Source of the DNA: Spodoptera frugiperda
Taxonomy: Eukaryota > Arthropoda > Insecta > Lepidoptera > Noctuidae
Length of the DNA: 64,000 bases
Assembly (NCBI RefSeq): GCF_023101765.2
Contig: NC_064224.1
Location: 6,962,103-7,026,102 of the forward strand
Reading direction: 5' to 3'
Below, in pieces: positions 36,756-49,200 of the stretch. Every line of letters starts with the position of its first letter. Positions within the stretch are counted from its first letter, which is position 1. A program made the translations under genes and the position numbers. The notes below the pieces were generated by a model, which made no database searches, was not told where the DNA came from, and was given only the letters and a program-made list of their open reading frames with translations.

Positions 36756-37603
36756 GATCTACTATACTTCTGGACGCATAGTCACAAGTGCGACTGCTGA
36801 GCAAGGGGTCTCGATTTCTACTCCCGCTGGGTTGGTAAGGTTTTCCTTACCCCTGTATTTATTATGACTCTTTGGGTAAGGTTCAAGTCAAGCATTTTTA
36901 TTATTTTTATTACACGTTACCACACATTTCTTTAAGAAATAAAATAACGAGAAATTCGTTAAAAGCATCATTTATTCATGGTCAAAAAATAAATAATAAC
37001 CAAAACAATCTGTTACATAAATAAATCACAGACAAAACACAAAATAATAATAGATTTTAGTGGTATTGTTTAAAATTGATTTAAAAATAATTTAGTTTTA
37101 TCAACGTTACAGAAACATTTCTTTGTATGATCTGTGTAATCATAATTTATATATTAAGTGTAGCCAAATAAAAAAATATATAATTTCCCGATTTACTTTG
37201 TGACAGTTGTACAATATTGCAAATATTTGAGGCAATTTTCAACAGAATCTAATCCATCACTTCTTGCTACGTGCCATATTGAAGAACTAGCCTCAATTAC
37301 CCATTAGTTTACAATCAAAATACGAATGAAAGCAGTTTTAGCTTCTTTGGATACACATCAACTCGATTCAAATTAAATTTCATACTAAATGGATTGACGT
37401 TAAGAAACAAATATACACATAACGTATATTAAATTAATCGCCTCATAATATTAATTTATTATAATGCTAAAACAATTTGTACTAGCAAACATACTACATA
37501 CTTATATCGTAACTTATTAGATACGGGTGTATTTAGCCGTGAAACGACGTCTGTGGCTTGCTCCCTTAGCTAAGATGACTGTCTGAAATCACCCAGTGTG
37601 AGT

Positions 37604-37735
37604 TACGTTAATGAAATCAACACGTTTATGACGTTCGGTGCTCTGATTGGCTGCCTCCAAACTTATCAACCAATCAGTAGGCTAAACGCAGTATGGTGTC
37701 GATTTCGTTAAAGTAAAACAAACTCGTAACAGGCA
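37604..37735. repeat. MITE, 'CTCTGATTGG' palindromic family, copy 1
   Basis: GAGTTACGTTAATGAAATC and the complementary GATTTCGTTAAAGTAAAACA flank a centre with GTTCGGTGCTCTGATTGGCT and CCAATCAG. The same architecture and words occur at 41,092-41,213 and 42,549-42,672. Confidence 0.6.
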
Positions 37736-38608
37736 TTTTGATATGAAAGAAATACGAAAGGATTTTTAACAGACGCCGAAAGGTAACGTGTTTAATAAAG
37801 GAATCGTAATTTTTAAAGGGCATTTCTTTTATGGACACGTTACTTAAGAGGCTCTTATTGAGTCAACTTGGCTGAGGGTAAGGCAAAGCCACAAAAGCCG
37901 ACATACGGCTTCTAAAAATTGACCTACGTTTTAAAAATAACGACCTAAATAAATACGTAATTACAACAGTTTTGTACGCGTTTTGGTAGGATTTTATAAA
38001 AGCGTCATTTTATTGTTTATATTCCAAATAGGTAACACTGTAACATTTTTTGATGTTGGCAATACAGAGAAATCGGTCCATTTAAAAAGGTTTAAATGAA
38101 ATAAATAATAAAAGTAATAAAATATCAACGATTCCATGATAACATTTCAAACCAAAATACATTCTAAGCAGATCTAAATATGGTTTATAACATCGATGTA
38201 TTACGGTAATATTAATACAGTCAGTTTTGTAGCGCGCTTAATGACTAACATTTTTTTTAAACGTAACCGTCGATTATTTTAAGCCAAAGCCACTAAGAAA
38301 TATATCAATAATTTGCCGGGAATATTTTATTAATTGGTAACACAAGTAAAATCGAAGATCAAGTGTGTAAAAAAAAAAATGTTTTTACGCATGGTGTTGG
38401 GATTTATATTTCTTGGCATTAGCTACTCACCAAACTTGAATTTTACCAACTTTTATAAAGAGGTTGGCAACAAAACTACCCCTAGACATTTTATTAAAAT
38501 AAACAGCTCAATTATAACCGACAGTTACATTTTCTTTCTAATATATTGGTATTATAATAACCACGCGTGGTACCTAATATAGAACCCATCTACAAGCAAC
38601 GCTCGTTC

Positions 38609-39082
38609 CAGTGTTGCCAATTTAGCATATTTTATGCTATATTTAGCATAATCTTATATCGTTTAGCTTTTTCTTTTGTTATTTAGCATATAGCATATTT
38701 TTTAGCATATCAATTAATTATTTAATAAAAGTTAAACCATGAAACAAACCACTTTCTTGATACCTTGCGATGTAAATATCGTCGACATTTCATGAGACCT
38801 AAGGTGACAATACTGGTTGCCAATATAACGAGTCGTTATATTGAGATTGAGATACGTTAAGACCAGGATATAAATATTTTTTTTGATAATTTACACGATT
38901 AAAACTTAACTTATATTTGATAACAATGTTGAATAAATAATATTTTAAGTTAAATGACGTTTTATTTGACATCGAAAATTATTAGCATAATTTTTAGCTT
39001 AAATTATAAAGCCTTGGCAAAATTTTGGCATGTTTTCAACAGCCTTTTAGCAAATTTCATGTTAGTCTTGTTGGCAACACTG
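38609..39082. mobile_element. Non-autonomous hAT-type element with 8-bp target duplication
   Basis: The ends CAGTGTTGCCAA and TTGGCAACACTG are perfect 12-bp inverted repeats. They are flanked by the exact 8-bp duplication GCTCGTTC (38,601-38,608 and 39,083-39,090). An 8-bp duplication plus CAGNGNTGCCAA-like termini is diagnostic of the hAT superfamily. The 474-bp interior is very AT-rich with repeated TTTAGCATA words and has no transposase, so it was mobilised in trans. Confidence 0.92.
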
Positions 39083-40429
39083 GCTCGTTCTAAGTCAACA
39101 ACCATCTAGAAATATCCATTCTCTATTTGCGGCCTACAAATTCTACGTAACTTTTTCTATTTCATCCTATCAGTCATTAAGCTTCACAAAAGTGAGAAAA
39201 TCCGGAAAATATGTAGCTTTCGAACAAAGCGAAATATTTCGTATTACATTAAAATTACATTTTGTAAATAGACAGTGCTATAGAACAATTACGATTACAG
39301 TATTTTATTTTTATAAACCGCAGCGTAAACAATGGTAGAAATAAATTGTTTAAAAAGATTCTAATATTTGAGTACATTTTCAAAAAGTTCGAAGCATACG
39401 CTGTTTATTTTTTTTAATATAATTATTATGTATAAGCGGCGGTCCGCTACGTCGAGTATAAAGCTAATATAAAATCCTACGAGCTACGCTGCTAACACTC
39501 GCACAAGTCCACAAATTACCTTAGAACACACGGCTACGCGGCAGATCCATTGTTTACCAAATACGGAGTCTTAATACCACTAAACCCTGCTAGGAGGCGC
39601 CACTGAGTCTTTAAATCACATACAGATAAAATAAGTTAAAACTTTCGACACCAATTTCCGTATATAACAAGAAAATACATATAAATGATGCACGGTATGA
39701 GACCTAATTACAAAGTGGCGCCCCCTAGTATCAGTTTAGCGTTTACTCTACGGCTTAAACACGACCAGAGGCAAAGTATGGCGTAATAATTATTTTATGT
39801 ATATTTTGGTTTAAATGTTCGAAGCGAGGTTACATATGAAATGTTAATGATCTTATGGACACATGAACTTATAAAAGTTAATCTGGAAATGCGTATCTGA
39901 TGTTACTTGTTCATGTTTCAAAGGAAGCCCAATTTCTTCCATAATAAAGCTTTACATCTGAAATACACAATTAAACTAAAAGAAAAAACAATAATTTGTG
40001 ACGTAAATACTAAAATTAACTAGGTATATACTTTAAACATTTATTTTTACATACTAAATGGAATTACTATAATACTAATTCTCACTTTTCAATTTACTAT
40101 AACAATTTGAAGTAAGAATATGGAGTGAATTTTCGAATTATATTTTTTGAGGAAATACCGTTTTGTATCGAAACATCAGCTTTATAAAGATTACATTCAG
40201 TAGATATTAAGTTATGTAACAATTTTATAACATTTTACGCCCGTCTTCACCCACCTCTCTTAATTTTTTAAAGACCCTCTAAGATAGTTGGTACTTGATG
40301 ACAATTTGGTTTTCATCAACCTTTAAGTAACATGTAAAGGTAAAGGGTTAGTTTAGACTCACCCTCACGCTATGTAATGTTATTTTTTTATATAATAACT
40401 ATCGTGAGACATACTAAATTATCTAAAAA

Positions 40430-40634
40430 TCACGGTTTACTCACGTAAATTAATACAGAAAAGCTCTACTAGTTTCGAGTCACAGAGGGACTCTTCAGCC
40501 TCTTCAGTACGAGCAGCGTTCGCAGACGCGACGACGTCACACAGCCTACTGTTGGAAATACCTACTAGTTTCGAGTCCCTTTGTGACCCAAAACTAGTAG
40601 AGTTTTTTCCATTATTGTACGTGAGTAAACAGTG
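40430..40634. repeat. MITE with about 62-bp arms, CACGGTTTACTCACGTA family
   Basis: CACGGTTTACTCACGTAAAT through GAGTCACAGAGGGACTC is mirrored by GAGTCCCTTTGTGACCC through TACGTGAGTAAACAGTG. The centre is GC-rich (GCAGACGCGACGACGTCACA). A half-copy with the same words (CTGTGACTCGAAACTAGTAG, TACGTGAGTAAACCATG) lies in INPP5F at 57,655-57,790. Confidence 0.75.
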
Positions 40635-41091
40635 ATTTTTTTAGTTAATTAAGTAATTCTTAGTTACGAGATGGTTGGTGAAAACGGCTATAAGAATGTA
40701 TTGGTCTAATATTATAATTGAACAATATTATCAAAGGTGCGACTGAAATACAACTTTACAATTTAATACAAATATAGATTGGTTAAGTTTGGACATCGAT
40801 AAGTAGGTAGGTGTGTATTCAACAATTCCTCGACAATTTTAAACTAAACACTATGCGATACTTATTTAACATCGTAACAACTAGATGAAATATATTAATA
40901 TAATAACATTTTTCTAATAAATCGGTGCAATAATAAGTTAGTTTAAATAATTATTTATTATTATAGTGAATATTTCATTACATACATTACATATTGTACA
41001 AGCCTTTACTTGAGTTATACCAACTATATGGGCAGTTTTTACATGGAGAATTTCTTTAATTAATTAATCAGAGGCCTTAGTACAAGTTTGT

Positions 41092-41213
41092 TTTTCGTTT
41101 AACGCGATCGAAACAAGACCGCATTCGGCGTTTTGATTCGCCGGCGCGAATGGACCAACTACTCAGAGAGCCCAACGCGCTTTCTTTTCGTTTACTTTAA
41201 ATGTAAAGCAAAC
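41092..41213. repeat. MITE, 'CTCTGATTGG' palindromic family, copy 2
   Basis: CGTTTAACGCGATCGAAACA and AGACCGCATTCGGCG at the left are mirrored by CGCGCTTTCTTTTCGTTTAC at the right, giving an imperfect palindrome with diverged arms. Confidence 0.6.
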
Positions 41214-41635
41214 TCATACTAAGAGCACTAAGCATGTTTTCAAAGATTTTACAAATAAACATTTGGGTCAAAATTCTGTTTAGTAATCGTGTTTAAAAAG
41301 CCACTTATTTATTATAGTTATCTTATTAAGATCATAAGCTATAGTGGCTCCCTCTAGTCAGCGCAAAAAATTTTGTATACAATAGAAAATGAAGTCTGAA
41401 AACATGCTTAGATACAAAATAACTGGATTGGCAATTTAAAATAATTTCTATTAACTGTCAATACGTACTTAACGGTTTAGATATATTACATAATACTGCA
41501 ATTTCCTAATAATATATGATTTATCAATCGAGTGGTAATTTCTTAGATACGACTACATAAACTATGTTTATACTTTTTGGTTCAAATTGTCAATATATTC
41601 GAAGTGTTATCAGTGTATGAGTGAGACAGGAAGGC

Positions 41636-41745
41636 TAGCCAAAGGCATGCTACTACCGTACATAGGGCAGAAGTTAGAACGGGGTGGTATACAGCCAGTA
41701 AGAGTCTGACACCCCCTCCAACCCCGCTATTTAATGATTTTCCAT
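41636..41745 (+). repeat. SINE-like repeat family 3, diverged copy
   Basis: GAACGGGGTGGTATACAGCC, AGTAAGAGTCTGACACCCCC, then ATTTAATGATTTTCC matches family 3 in plus orientation with deletions. Confidence 0.6.
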
Positions 41746-41917
41746 TCTCACAAATACCTTTAACTTATTATTTGTATGTGGTTAACCGGTATTGGAACAA
41801 ACTTGACACACTCATACACTGTTAACAATACAAGTAATAAATTATAACAATACTATAAGTTACCATGTACTTTAGTGCATTCTATACTGAGAGGTACTGA
41901 AGTACACTCAATGGGGG

Positions 41918-42078
41918 CTACCGTTTGTTTTGCTCACTAGGTGGCGCTAGAGTTTTAATTTTTTTGCGTCCAATAGAGAAGCAACTAGTGTCACGCTATT
42001 GGATGTTAAATTTTTAAAGTTGCTGTGATTGGACAATATGACTTCTAGCTAGTGTCGCCACCTGGTGAATAACGGTAG
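41918..42078. repeat. MITE with CTACCGTT...CTAGGTGGCG inverted ends
   Basis: CTACCGTTTGTTTTGCTCAC plus TAGGTGGCGCTAG at the left is mirrored by the complement of CTACCGTTATTCACCAGGTG plus GCGACACTAG at the right. The arms are about 30 bp with a few mismatches, and the total is about 160 bp. Confidence 0.65.
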
Positions 42079-42548
42079 TCCTCCTTTGCCAGTTTTGTTA
42101 TTATGTTATACGGCGAGTCTATGGTTTTATACATATTTTTACGCTACCGTTAAACTAACTGAGGCCTTATTTTAATACTATTTGTTATATTATTTAAAAG
42201 GAATGTCACTTGTTATAAAAGTAGAAGAACGCAGTTAGATTTTTTTATTATCGTTTCATACTTTTTTTTTTTGTTTTTCTGCTAAAGTTACTATTTATTA
42301 CAGGAACTTTCGAAAATGTGTGAAAGAGTTTGATTCTAGTTAATATACTGTTTAGTAGTTTGTATTTAGAGTTGAAAAAGTAATGATTTTAGCAAATATC
42401 ATAGTATGAGATAGTGAAGATATTATTATTTAATTTAGCTAGAAGACTTTATAGGAAGCTGTTTGCAATTATTTAAGTTTTTTTAGAGAACAGCCAACTT
42501 ATGTTTACACTTTGTTCAACGTACTATAAAAATTTTCAGTACCCTCAG

Positions 42549-42672
42549 TACGAGTTTACTATACGTTTAACGAGATCGAAACGAGACCGCGTTCGGCGCT
42601 CTGATTGGTTGGTACATTCGAGCCGGCCAGTCAGAGCGCGAACGCGTTCTCGTTTCGTTTTCGTATAACGTA
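42549..42672. repeat. MITE, 'CTCTGATTGG' palindromic family, copy 3
   Basis: TATACGTTTAACGAGATCGA, AACGAGACCGCGTTCGGCGC, TCTGATTGGTTGG run toward a centre. The complementary CCAGTCAGAGCGCGAACGCG, TTCTCGTTTCGTTTTCGTAT closes it. It is the best-preserved of the three copies in the window. Confidence 0.7.
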
Positions 42673-43110
42673 AAGATAAGAGGATTGTAGTTCCAAGTAA
42701 AATTATATTGGACAAGGCCAAAGGAATGCAGGATTAAATTTATTATTTCAACCGATTTAAGTTAAATATTGTTTAATGTTTCTTTTATAAGTTTGGCTGC
42801 CCTCAACATATTGTAGAATTTGAGTATACTATCATTAGATCTTAAAATCCACTTCCTAACTCTAAAGGACATTACGTTTCAACCCTGCAAACTATTCGTA
42901 TCGTTAATTCGTAAACTACATTCGTTTAGCTCACTAAATACTGTACGGTGTCAAAATATGAAACTAAATAACGCAGACTAAGTCTACATTACTAAAATTA
43001 TTAAATTGTGCACGTAATAAATTATAATAAATAAATAAATTGTAATTATTCGGTATACTGTTTAAATTTTTCACCTGGCAATACTGTGTTTGTAGTTGGC
43101 AACACTGGCA

Positions 43111-43212
43111 TTAGAGTGCGACCAGCCTAGTGTTGCAGTCGCGCCATTTCTCCTGTAGTTTCCTGTGTTCCTCGTATTGTTGTTCTGTTACTTGTTTTAC
43201 TGCTGGGGCGGC
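43111..43212 (-). CDS. INPP5F: INPP5F terminal coding exon
   Basis: After CCCCACGCAG the frame reads AAPAVKQVTEQQYEEHRKLQ...CNTRLVAL and stops at TAA (43,111-43,113). The charged helical end resembles the last residues of vertebrate INPP5F. Phase 0 matches the preceding exon. Confidence 0.8.
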   Translation of the reverse strand, partial: AAPAVKQVTEQQYEEHRKLQEKWRDCNTRLVAL

Positions 43213-46200
43213 CTGCGTGGGGCAAATTGAAGAATTTTAGTTAAGAAGGTATAATAAACTTTTCTGTATTTCAGTAATTAGTACACAAAGAATCAGCTGC
43301 AAATATTGACTTATTCTAAAGTCTTGATTGATGAAGTAAAGAGCAGAACATTTTCCTGCAGTATTTTTATTAACTTTTTTTTTATTTTCTTCATAACTTT
43401 AAATATTTGTAGTCTCCTGTCTGTGCTAAATAAACGTATTTTCTTTCTTTCTATTTTAATAACGTTTTCAGAATTATTTTACCAATGTTCTGGTGGCGGA
43501 AACATCACTAAAACAAATAATAAAGGACATCTTACAAAAATATTACTTAAGAACTTTACCTTAATCTTTCTCGGATCCAAATTAGCGCCCAAATTCTGGA
43601 CGCCCTTAGCCAACTTCGTCAAGGGCGAGAGTACCATATCCTTGGTGGCACTGCCGACAGGACTGGCGATGTTCTTGAACTGCTTGATGGCGGACTCACT
43701 GTGCGACTGCGCGATATTCAACGTGATCTCATGCTGAGAGTTCGAACGGACGTGGAAGTTCACTCCCTCCGACTGACCATCATCGAAATTCAACTCATTG
43801 GAACTGTGAGACAGTTTCTGAGCCAACATCAACGAACTCGGAGGAGCAGGCTTCGCGAAAGCCCCGTCCACCTGAATCTCTGGTGTCTTCGACGCATCAA
43901 TGTTAAACGGATTGATCTTATTAACATTACTGGGCGTTTTACTCGCTTGCTTCTCCACATTAGTCACTATTTCTGAAGGAATAAAGTCCTGTGTTTCATG
44001 CGGTTCGATTTTCGAGGAGTACAGAGGATTTTGTATGAGTTCGCAGTCGTTTTCTGCTTCGGTCTTCTGTGCTGGCTTGCCTATGTAGTGCTGGGTATTT
44101 TCGAAGTTGTCTAGAGTTGGTTCGAAGATATTTGTTCTGTTTTCGTCGTCGGAGGAGTAGTCAGAGCTCATGCCGTCTGAGAGGCTGCCTTTTTTCTTAT
44201 TGTCCTTGTTTTGTCCTAGGGTGAAGATCTTCTTAGTGCGAGAAGCGCTCTGGTCGAATTTTAATTGTAAACTGGGTCGTGCGCGCGCGTTCAACGAGTG
44301 ACTCAGTTTGTTCAGCTTACTAAATTGTTCCGTCATGTTGGTCAGGGCTTTTGATCCTGGAATTGTTAAAGAAATGTTTAGAAAAAAGACTGCAAATTAC
44401 ACATTGTTTTCTGTAGATGATATATAAATATTGTATCTGAAAGGAAAGGAACTAAGATACCATAAACCTCATTTCATTTGTAATTTTTTCTCTAGAGTCT
44501 GAACAGAAAACTTGTTCTATAAATACGGACTCATACTGTACTTTTCAAGGATACTTACAGCACATATTACCCATCATAAAACTACTATAACTAACAACAT
44601 ACCCTACATTCAAAATACAACTCTAACAGTACACAAATAGAGCAGTAATCCGAACTAACAGACTGCGCGTCAGAATGCGAGCGGTCGCTGGCGGTGGCGA
44701 CGACGTTGCGGTGCATGTGCAGCGGGGGACGCACCGGGCGCACCACGGGGATCGACACTGGCACACGGACGCCGTCTGGGGGGGACGGGGATTAGGCAGG
44801 AATTATGGGTACAGGAGTTATTAAGGAATGGAGGTACAGTACTGTCAACGGATCTTGGCAGGTCTGAACTACGTGCAGAAGGCTGCGCAATAAGTATTTT
44901 TTAGAACCAAATGGTGGCATGAGGCGAGGTGCGGGGGGCGGCGATCTAGGCTAGAGATTGACCATTTCTAAATACAATTGACCCTTTACACTTATTGCGC
45001 AGCCTTCTAGCCTTCGAATGTTTCGGGCTGGTAATGGCTGATGTCTTGGTAATCTAGTCATCGCTCAAGGGGATTTGACAGCGGTCTGCCACAAACCAGG
45101 GAGTCTCCGGTCGGGAAGCCGGAGTCCGGAATCTCAGAAGAACGCCGCGTTGCTGTCAGGTGTATGGTAAATCTTCTTCTGTTACCAAACAGTTAAGCAC
45201 TAACCTAACACCACATACGAATCATCATCATCATCAGCCTGTTCTCGTCCACTACTGGACATAGGCCTCTCCAATGGCACGCCACTGAGCTCGATCTTCA
45301 GCTCTACGCATCCAACCACTACCAGCCACCTTGCGGATATCATCACTCCACCTAGCTGGAGGGCGCCCTACACTACGCTTGCCTAGACGCGGTCTCCACT
45401 CTAGGACACGCACACACGACACACCGAAACTTTTTTTTTAATCTCAATTTTTATTATGCCTTTTTTCCTAATAGGAACATGACAGCCTCATTATATGATA
45501 CAAAATACAGTACATAGAAAGCAGCTAAACCAGGTTTAGCTTGCCCTTAAACTTAAAAAAAAAATGGTCAAATGAAACAGAGATCTAGCCTGTTTTGAAA
45601 CTTACCAACACTTCGGATATCGGCGACGAGTTGCGTTTCGCTTACGTTTCTCGTGAGGGTGGGCAGACGGGATAGGTCCAGGTATATCGAGGACCGAGCG
45701 TTGCCCGACTGGCCGGGGTGGGCCTGGGTAACAAATAATATATTAAAACTGGTTGCCTGTAAAGTCGGTTTTACGGGCGAAGATTTTACGTGACAACGTC
45801 TTTTTCTCGGTAGAATATTTATTGATATGAATATTATTAAATTGCACAATAGGAACAAGGAATTGAATGAAAATAAGAATTGCACAAATTTTAACTATAA
45901 CGCTCGAGAAAGACAGAGACAGAGACACAAGCACGCGCCGATTCAATGCGCCTAATTCTCTAGTGCTGCGCGCGCGGCGGACCGATCATAGTTGAGTGGG
46001 AGAGAGACGCAAGGCATTCGCCGGTCCGGCAGGCCTCTCTCTCGTTCGGTGACTCATCGTTACGTTACCGGGCGTTACACTTTTTCATGAGTGACTCCGA
46101 GCCGCAACCTAATTTAAGACGTTGTCACGTCAATAATAAAACCTTTGTATGAGATGCTGAGTGAGTCTCACACAACTTGTAGTCTAGGTGGAAATAAGTC

Positions 46201-49200
46201 ACTTGATAGCCCGGTGAAATGATATTTATTGATACACTAAACTAACACGTCAACTATATTATCCACTAAACTAATGATTGATGAGTACTGAGGTATTGAT
46301 GCTATGATTTCCGTATGTGTACTGAATATAAATTGGTTACTATAATTATAATGAAATGAATAAACTAAAAACTGCTGACATGCATGACGCGTGCGTGCGA
46401 TGTACAGTCGCTGACTCGTACATATTCCCGGACGAGAGAGATGATGATGAATGATGTACAAAATGCTTATGCTAAACTTATAAAATGTCACCCAATTATA
46501 ATTCATGACTTAAATCTATGCTTACAAATAGTATTTAATCACTATCACTGGCTCTAGGTTTAGTGAAAATAGGAGGCGTGTTCTTATGACGCTTCATACT
46601 ACTAAGTATCCTAGAGAAGTTTGATAGTTCGACTGCTTCTTGACTGTGTGACGGTGATGGCTCCCTTCTTGGTCGTGACACTGGTGCGCAGGAGGCGTTG
46701 TCCGGTCGGTGCGTTGATACTATCGGCACCGGCTGCGGTCGTTCGAAGTCCGACTGTAAGTTGGTGCTTCCCTGCCGACGACGACAATACCATCGAAATA
46801 TGAAGGCTAGCGCTGAGATTACTGCGCCCAGCAACAGAATGTAGATGATTGAGTATTGATGAATGTCGTGGTTTGACATGTCAGGGATAAGAACACTTTC
46901 CGACTTCATGTGATCTATCTGTTCCTTGATGTGTTGTAGTGCATCTTGTTGGTCAACATAGGTGAGATTGACCTGTGGCACCGATACGTTGATAATTTGA
47001 TTGATCGGCGCGATTACCTCAGGCATAGATTCAGCTGCAGTTTTCACTTCCGAATGCTGCATCTTGTGTGAAAAAACAGTAAAGTCTTGACCTTTGATTA
47101 CGCAATCAGAATCCAATGTTATGACGCCGGCCTTTGTTATTTGAGTCGCCGTAAACTGACGCTCACATATGATTCGAATCGTACATTGTCCGCAGCAGTA
47201 AAATAGATATGTGTTTATTTTGTTTAATTCAATCCAACTATTGCGGCATGCTGCTACAGCTGTAAGACACTTATCTGTGTTCTTGCTTTTGATACATAAA
47301 CTGTCTTCTGATTTAAATTGGTAGATCGGTTTTCGGGAATGGCAAAGACGAGTGTATTCTCCATTCTGGATGCATTGTTGAATATCTTGCTTCGTCATAG
47401 CTAGGTATGTATCTTTACGTAAGTCAATGGCTATGTAATCTGAGACAGGAATGACGGTCACTGTCGTGTTGCCTTGTTGTCCTGGAATAGGGATTAATTG
47501 ATACAGATCGTATCTTTCCCTATTGACCAGTGGTATTCGGATTTCAAAAATTAGATACTGCTTGGTCATTCTTGCTTTGACTCTCAGGAGAGGAAAAACT
47601 TTCGACAGTTCCGTTTGTGTGTTTTCTATTGGTAAAGAAAGTTCTCTTGATAATTGTCCCGAGATAATGCTAAGTTGGTCACGCAGTTGTCCTGGCGAGA
47701 GTACATGTGCGCTGAACATGCCATGGTGAATGTCTGTTATGGATTCAATCAAGGTGTCTTGTATAGACTTTAGTTTTGAAAGCATGTTTGTTGCTATGAT
47801 GGTTGAAAGAGCTAACTCATTCATGACTTCTTGTTCTTGTACGTTTTTACTTAACGTATTTGTGGCTTGTGTTAGGTTGTTCAGATGCTGGTGAATAACT
47901 TTATGCTGGCGATTAATCGCGGACTCTGTTCTTTTTAATAAGTTGTACTCTGCTTCCACGACTGACGTCTGATTTTTCCATAAGCGAGCAAGAGTTTTTT
48001 CGTTTTCCTTAATAAGAGATATATCCTTTTCATATTTATCTGCAAATCTTTGATCTAACACGCCGAATAAGCTGTTGGCTACGTAGCCTACACCGTCGAT
48101 GAGGCCTCGTCGCTTGCGCATGCTTTCTTTAAAATGCTGACTGAGTAGCATGGTATCATAGTATTGTAAAGGGTTTTTCAACAAGAACTTTGTTTTTAAT
48201 TAGAGCAACACCAAGAACGTGGGAGTTTTTGACATCTAATTTTTGGTAGTAATTGTAGTAGGTGCTTTGGCAATTGCTACTATGAATTAATTTTGCTCAA
48301 AAATTGCATCAAAATAATTCAAATTCACTATGAAAATGGTCGTTCTGTTAAAGTTACATTTCGAAAAATTCGTGATATTTTCGGGCAACATAATCGTCCT
48401 TCTGAGATCACTATCAAGAATTTGGTCGCGAAATTTGAGTCGACAGGCTCGATACAAAATGAGCCAACACCAACACGTGTTCAACCAGGTCGTTCAACAG
48501 AAAACATCGCTGCCGTGAGCCACAGTGCTGAAGAAGATCAAAAGCTATCAATTTCACGACATTCTCAACAATTGGGGTTATCCAAAAGCACAACATGGCG
48601 AATTTTGCATAAGGATTTGGCTTTGAAGTCTTACAAGATTCAACTGGTGCAGGAATTGAACCTGACCGACCATTCAAATCGCCGTAGATTTGCTCAGAAC
48701 AACCTGCTGGTTTAGAACAATCTGCTGGTTTATTTCAAAAAATCTTTTTTTCAGACGAAGCACATTTTCATTTGTCAGGGTATGGCAATAAGCAAAATTG
48801 CCGCATTTGGGCTTCTAAAAATCCTAAAGCAATTATTGAGAAGCCTTTGCATGCTCAACGTGTCACTGTGTGGTCTGGAGGTGTGATTGTTAGGAAAGTG
48901 ATTAAAAATTTTGATGAAAGAATCAACATCTGTCAGCGTGGTCCTGGTGGACATTTGTCAGATATAACTTTTCATTCATAATTGCCAAACCTTTATCTTT
49001 TTAATACAATAAAAATTTTATTCATATTCCACCAAATTCTTTATTTTATTTTGTTTTAAAAAACAAAGTTCTTGTTGAAATACCCTGTAGTTCGTCATAT
49101 GAATGATTTAGTTGCAAAAGGATGATGTCGCATATTGCTTTGTTGGATGCTTTTTCGCATACGTTGTTTATTTGTTCCAGGTATTTCTTGAATGTTGTTG

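Larger units (their letters stand above)
36204..38608. other. Intergenic DNA between zinc-finger gene 3 and INPP5F
   Basis: No supportable exon. It includes the probable promoter of zinc-finger gene 3 (36,204-36,480). A short repeat at 36,574-36,755 is bounded by 12-bp inverted TATATTTCACCG, and a MITE lies at 37,604-37,735. The rest is AT-rich unique sequence. Confidence 0.55.
39083..43110. other. Intergenic DNA and probable INPP5F 3' flank
   Basis: No coding exon. The INPP5F 3' UTR must start at 43,110 and run leftward. The first clear minus-strand AATAAA I see is at 42,739-42,744. Several MITEs are listed separately. An inverted pair CTAGGAGGCGCCAC (about 39,589) / GTGGCGCCCCCTAG (about 39,714) bounds a further possible MITE. 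A lone TTGGCAACACTGG next to the INPP5F stop (43,097-43,109) resembles one hAT terminus. Confidence 0.5.

Noticed and set aside
43306..44088. Plus-strand frames of 60-143 codons opposite INPP5F
   Set aside because: They are antisense shadows of the long C-terminal INPP5F exon and its flanking intron.
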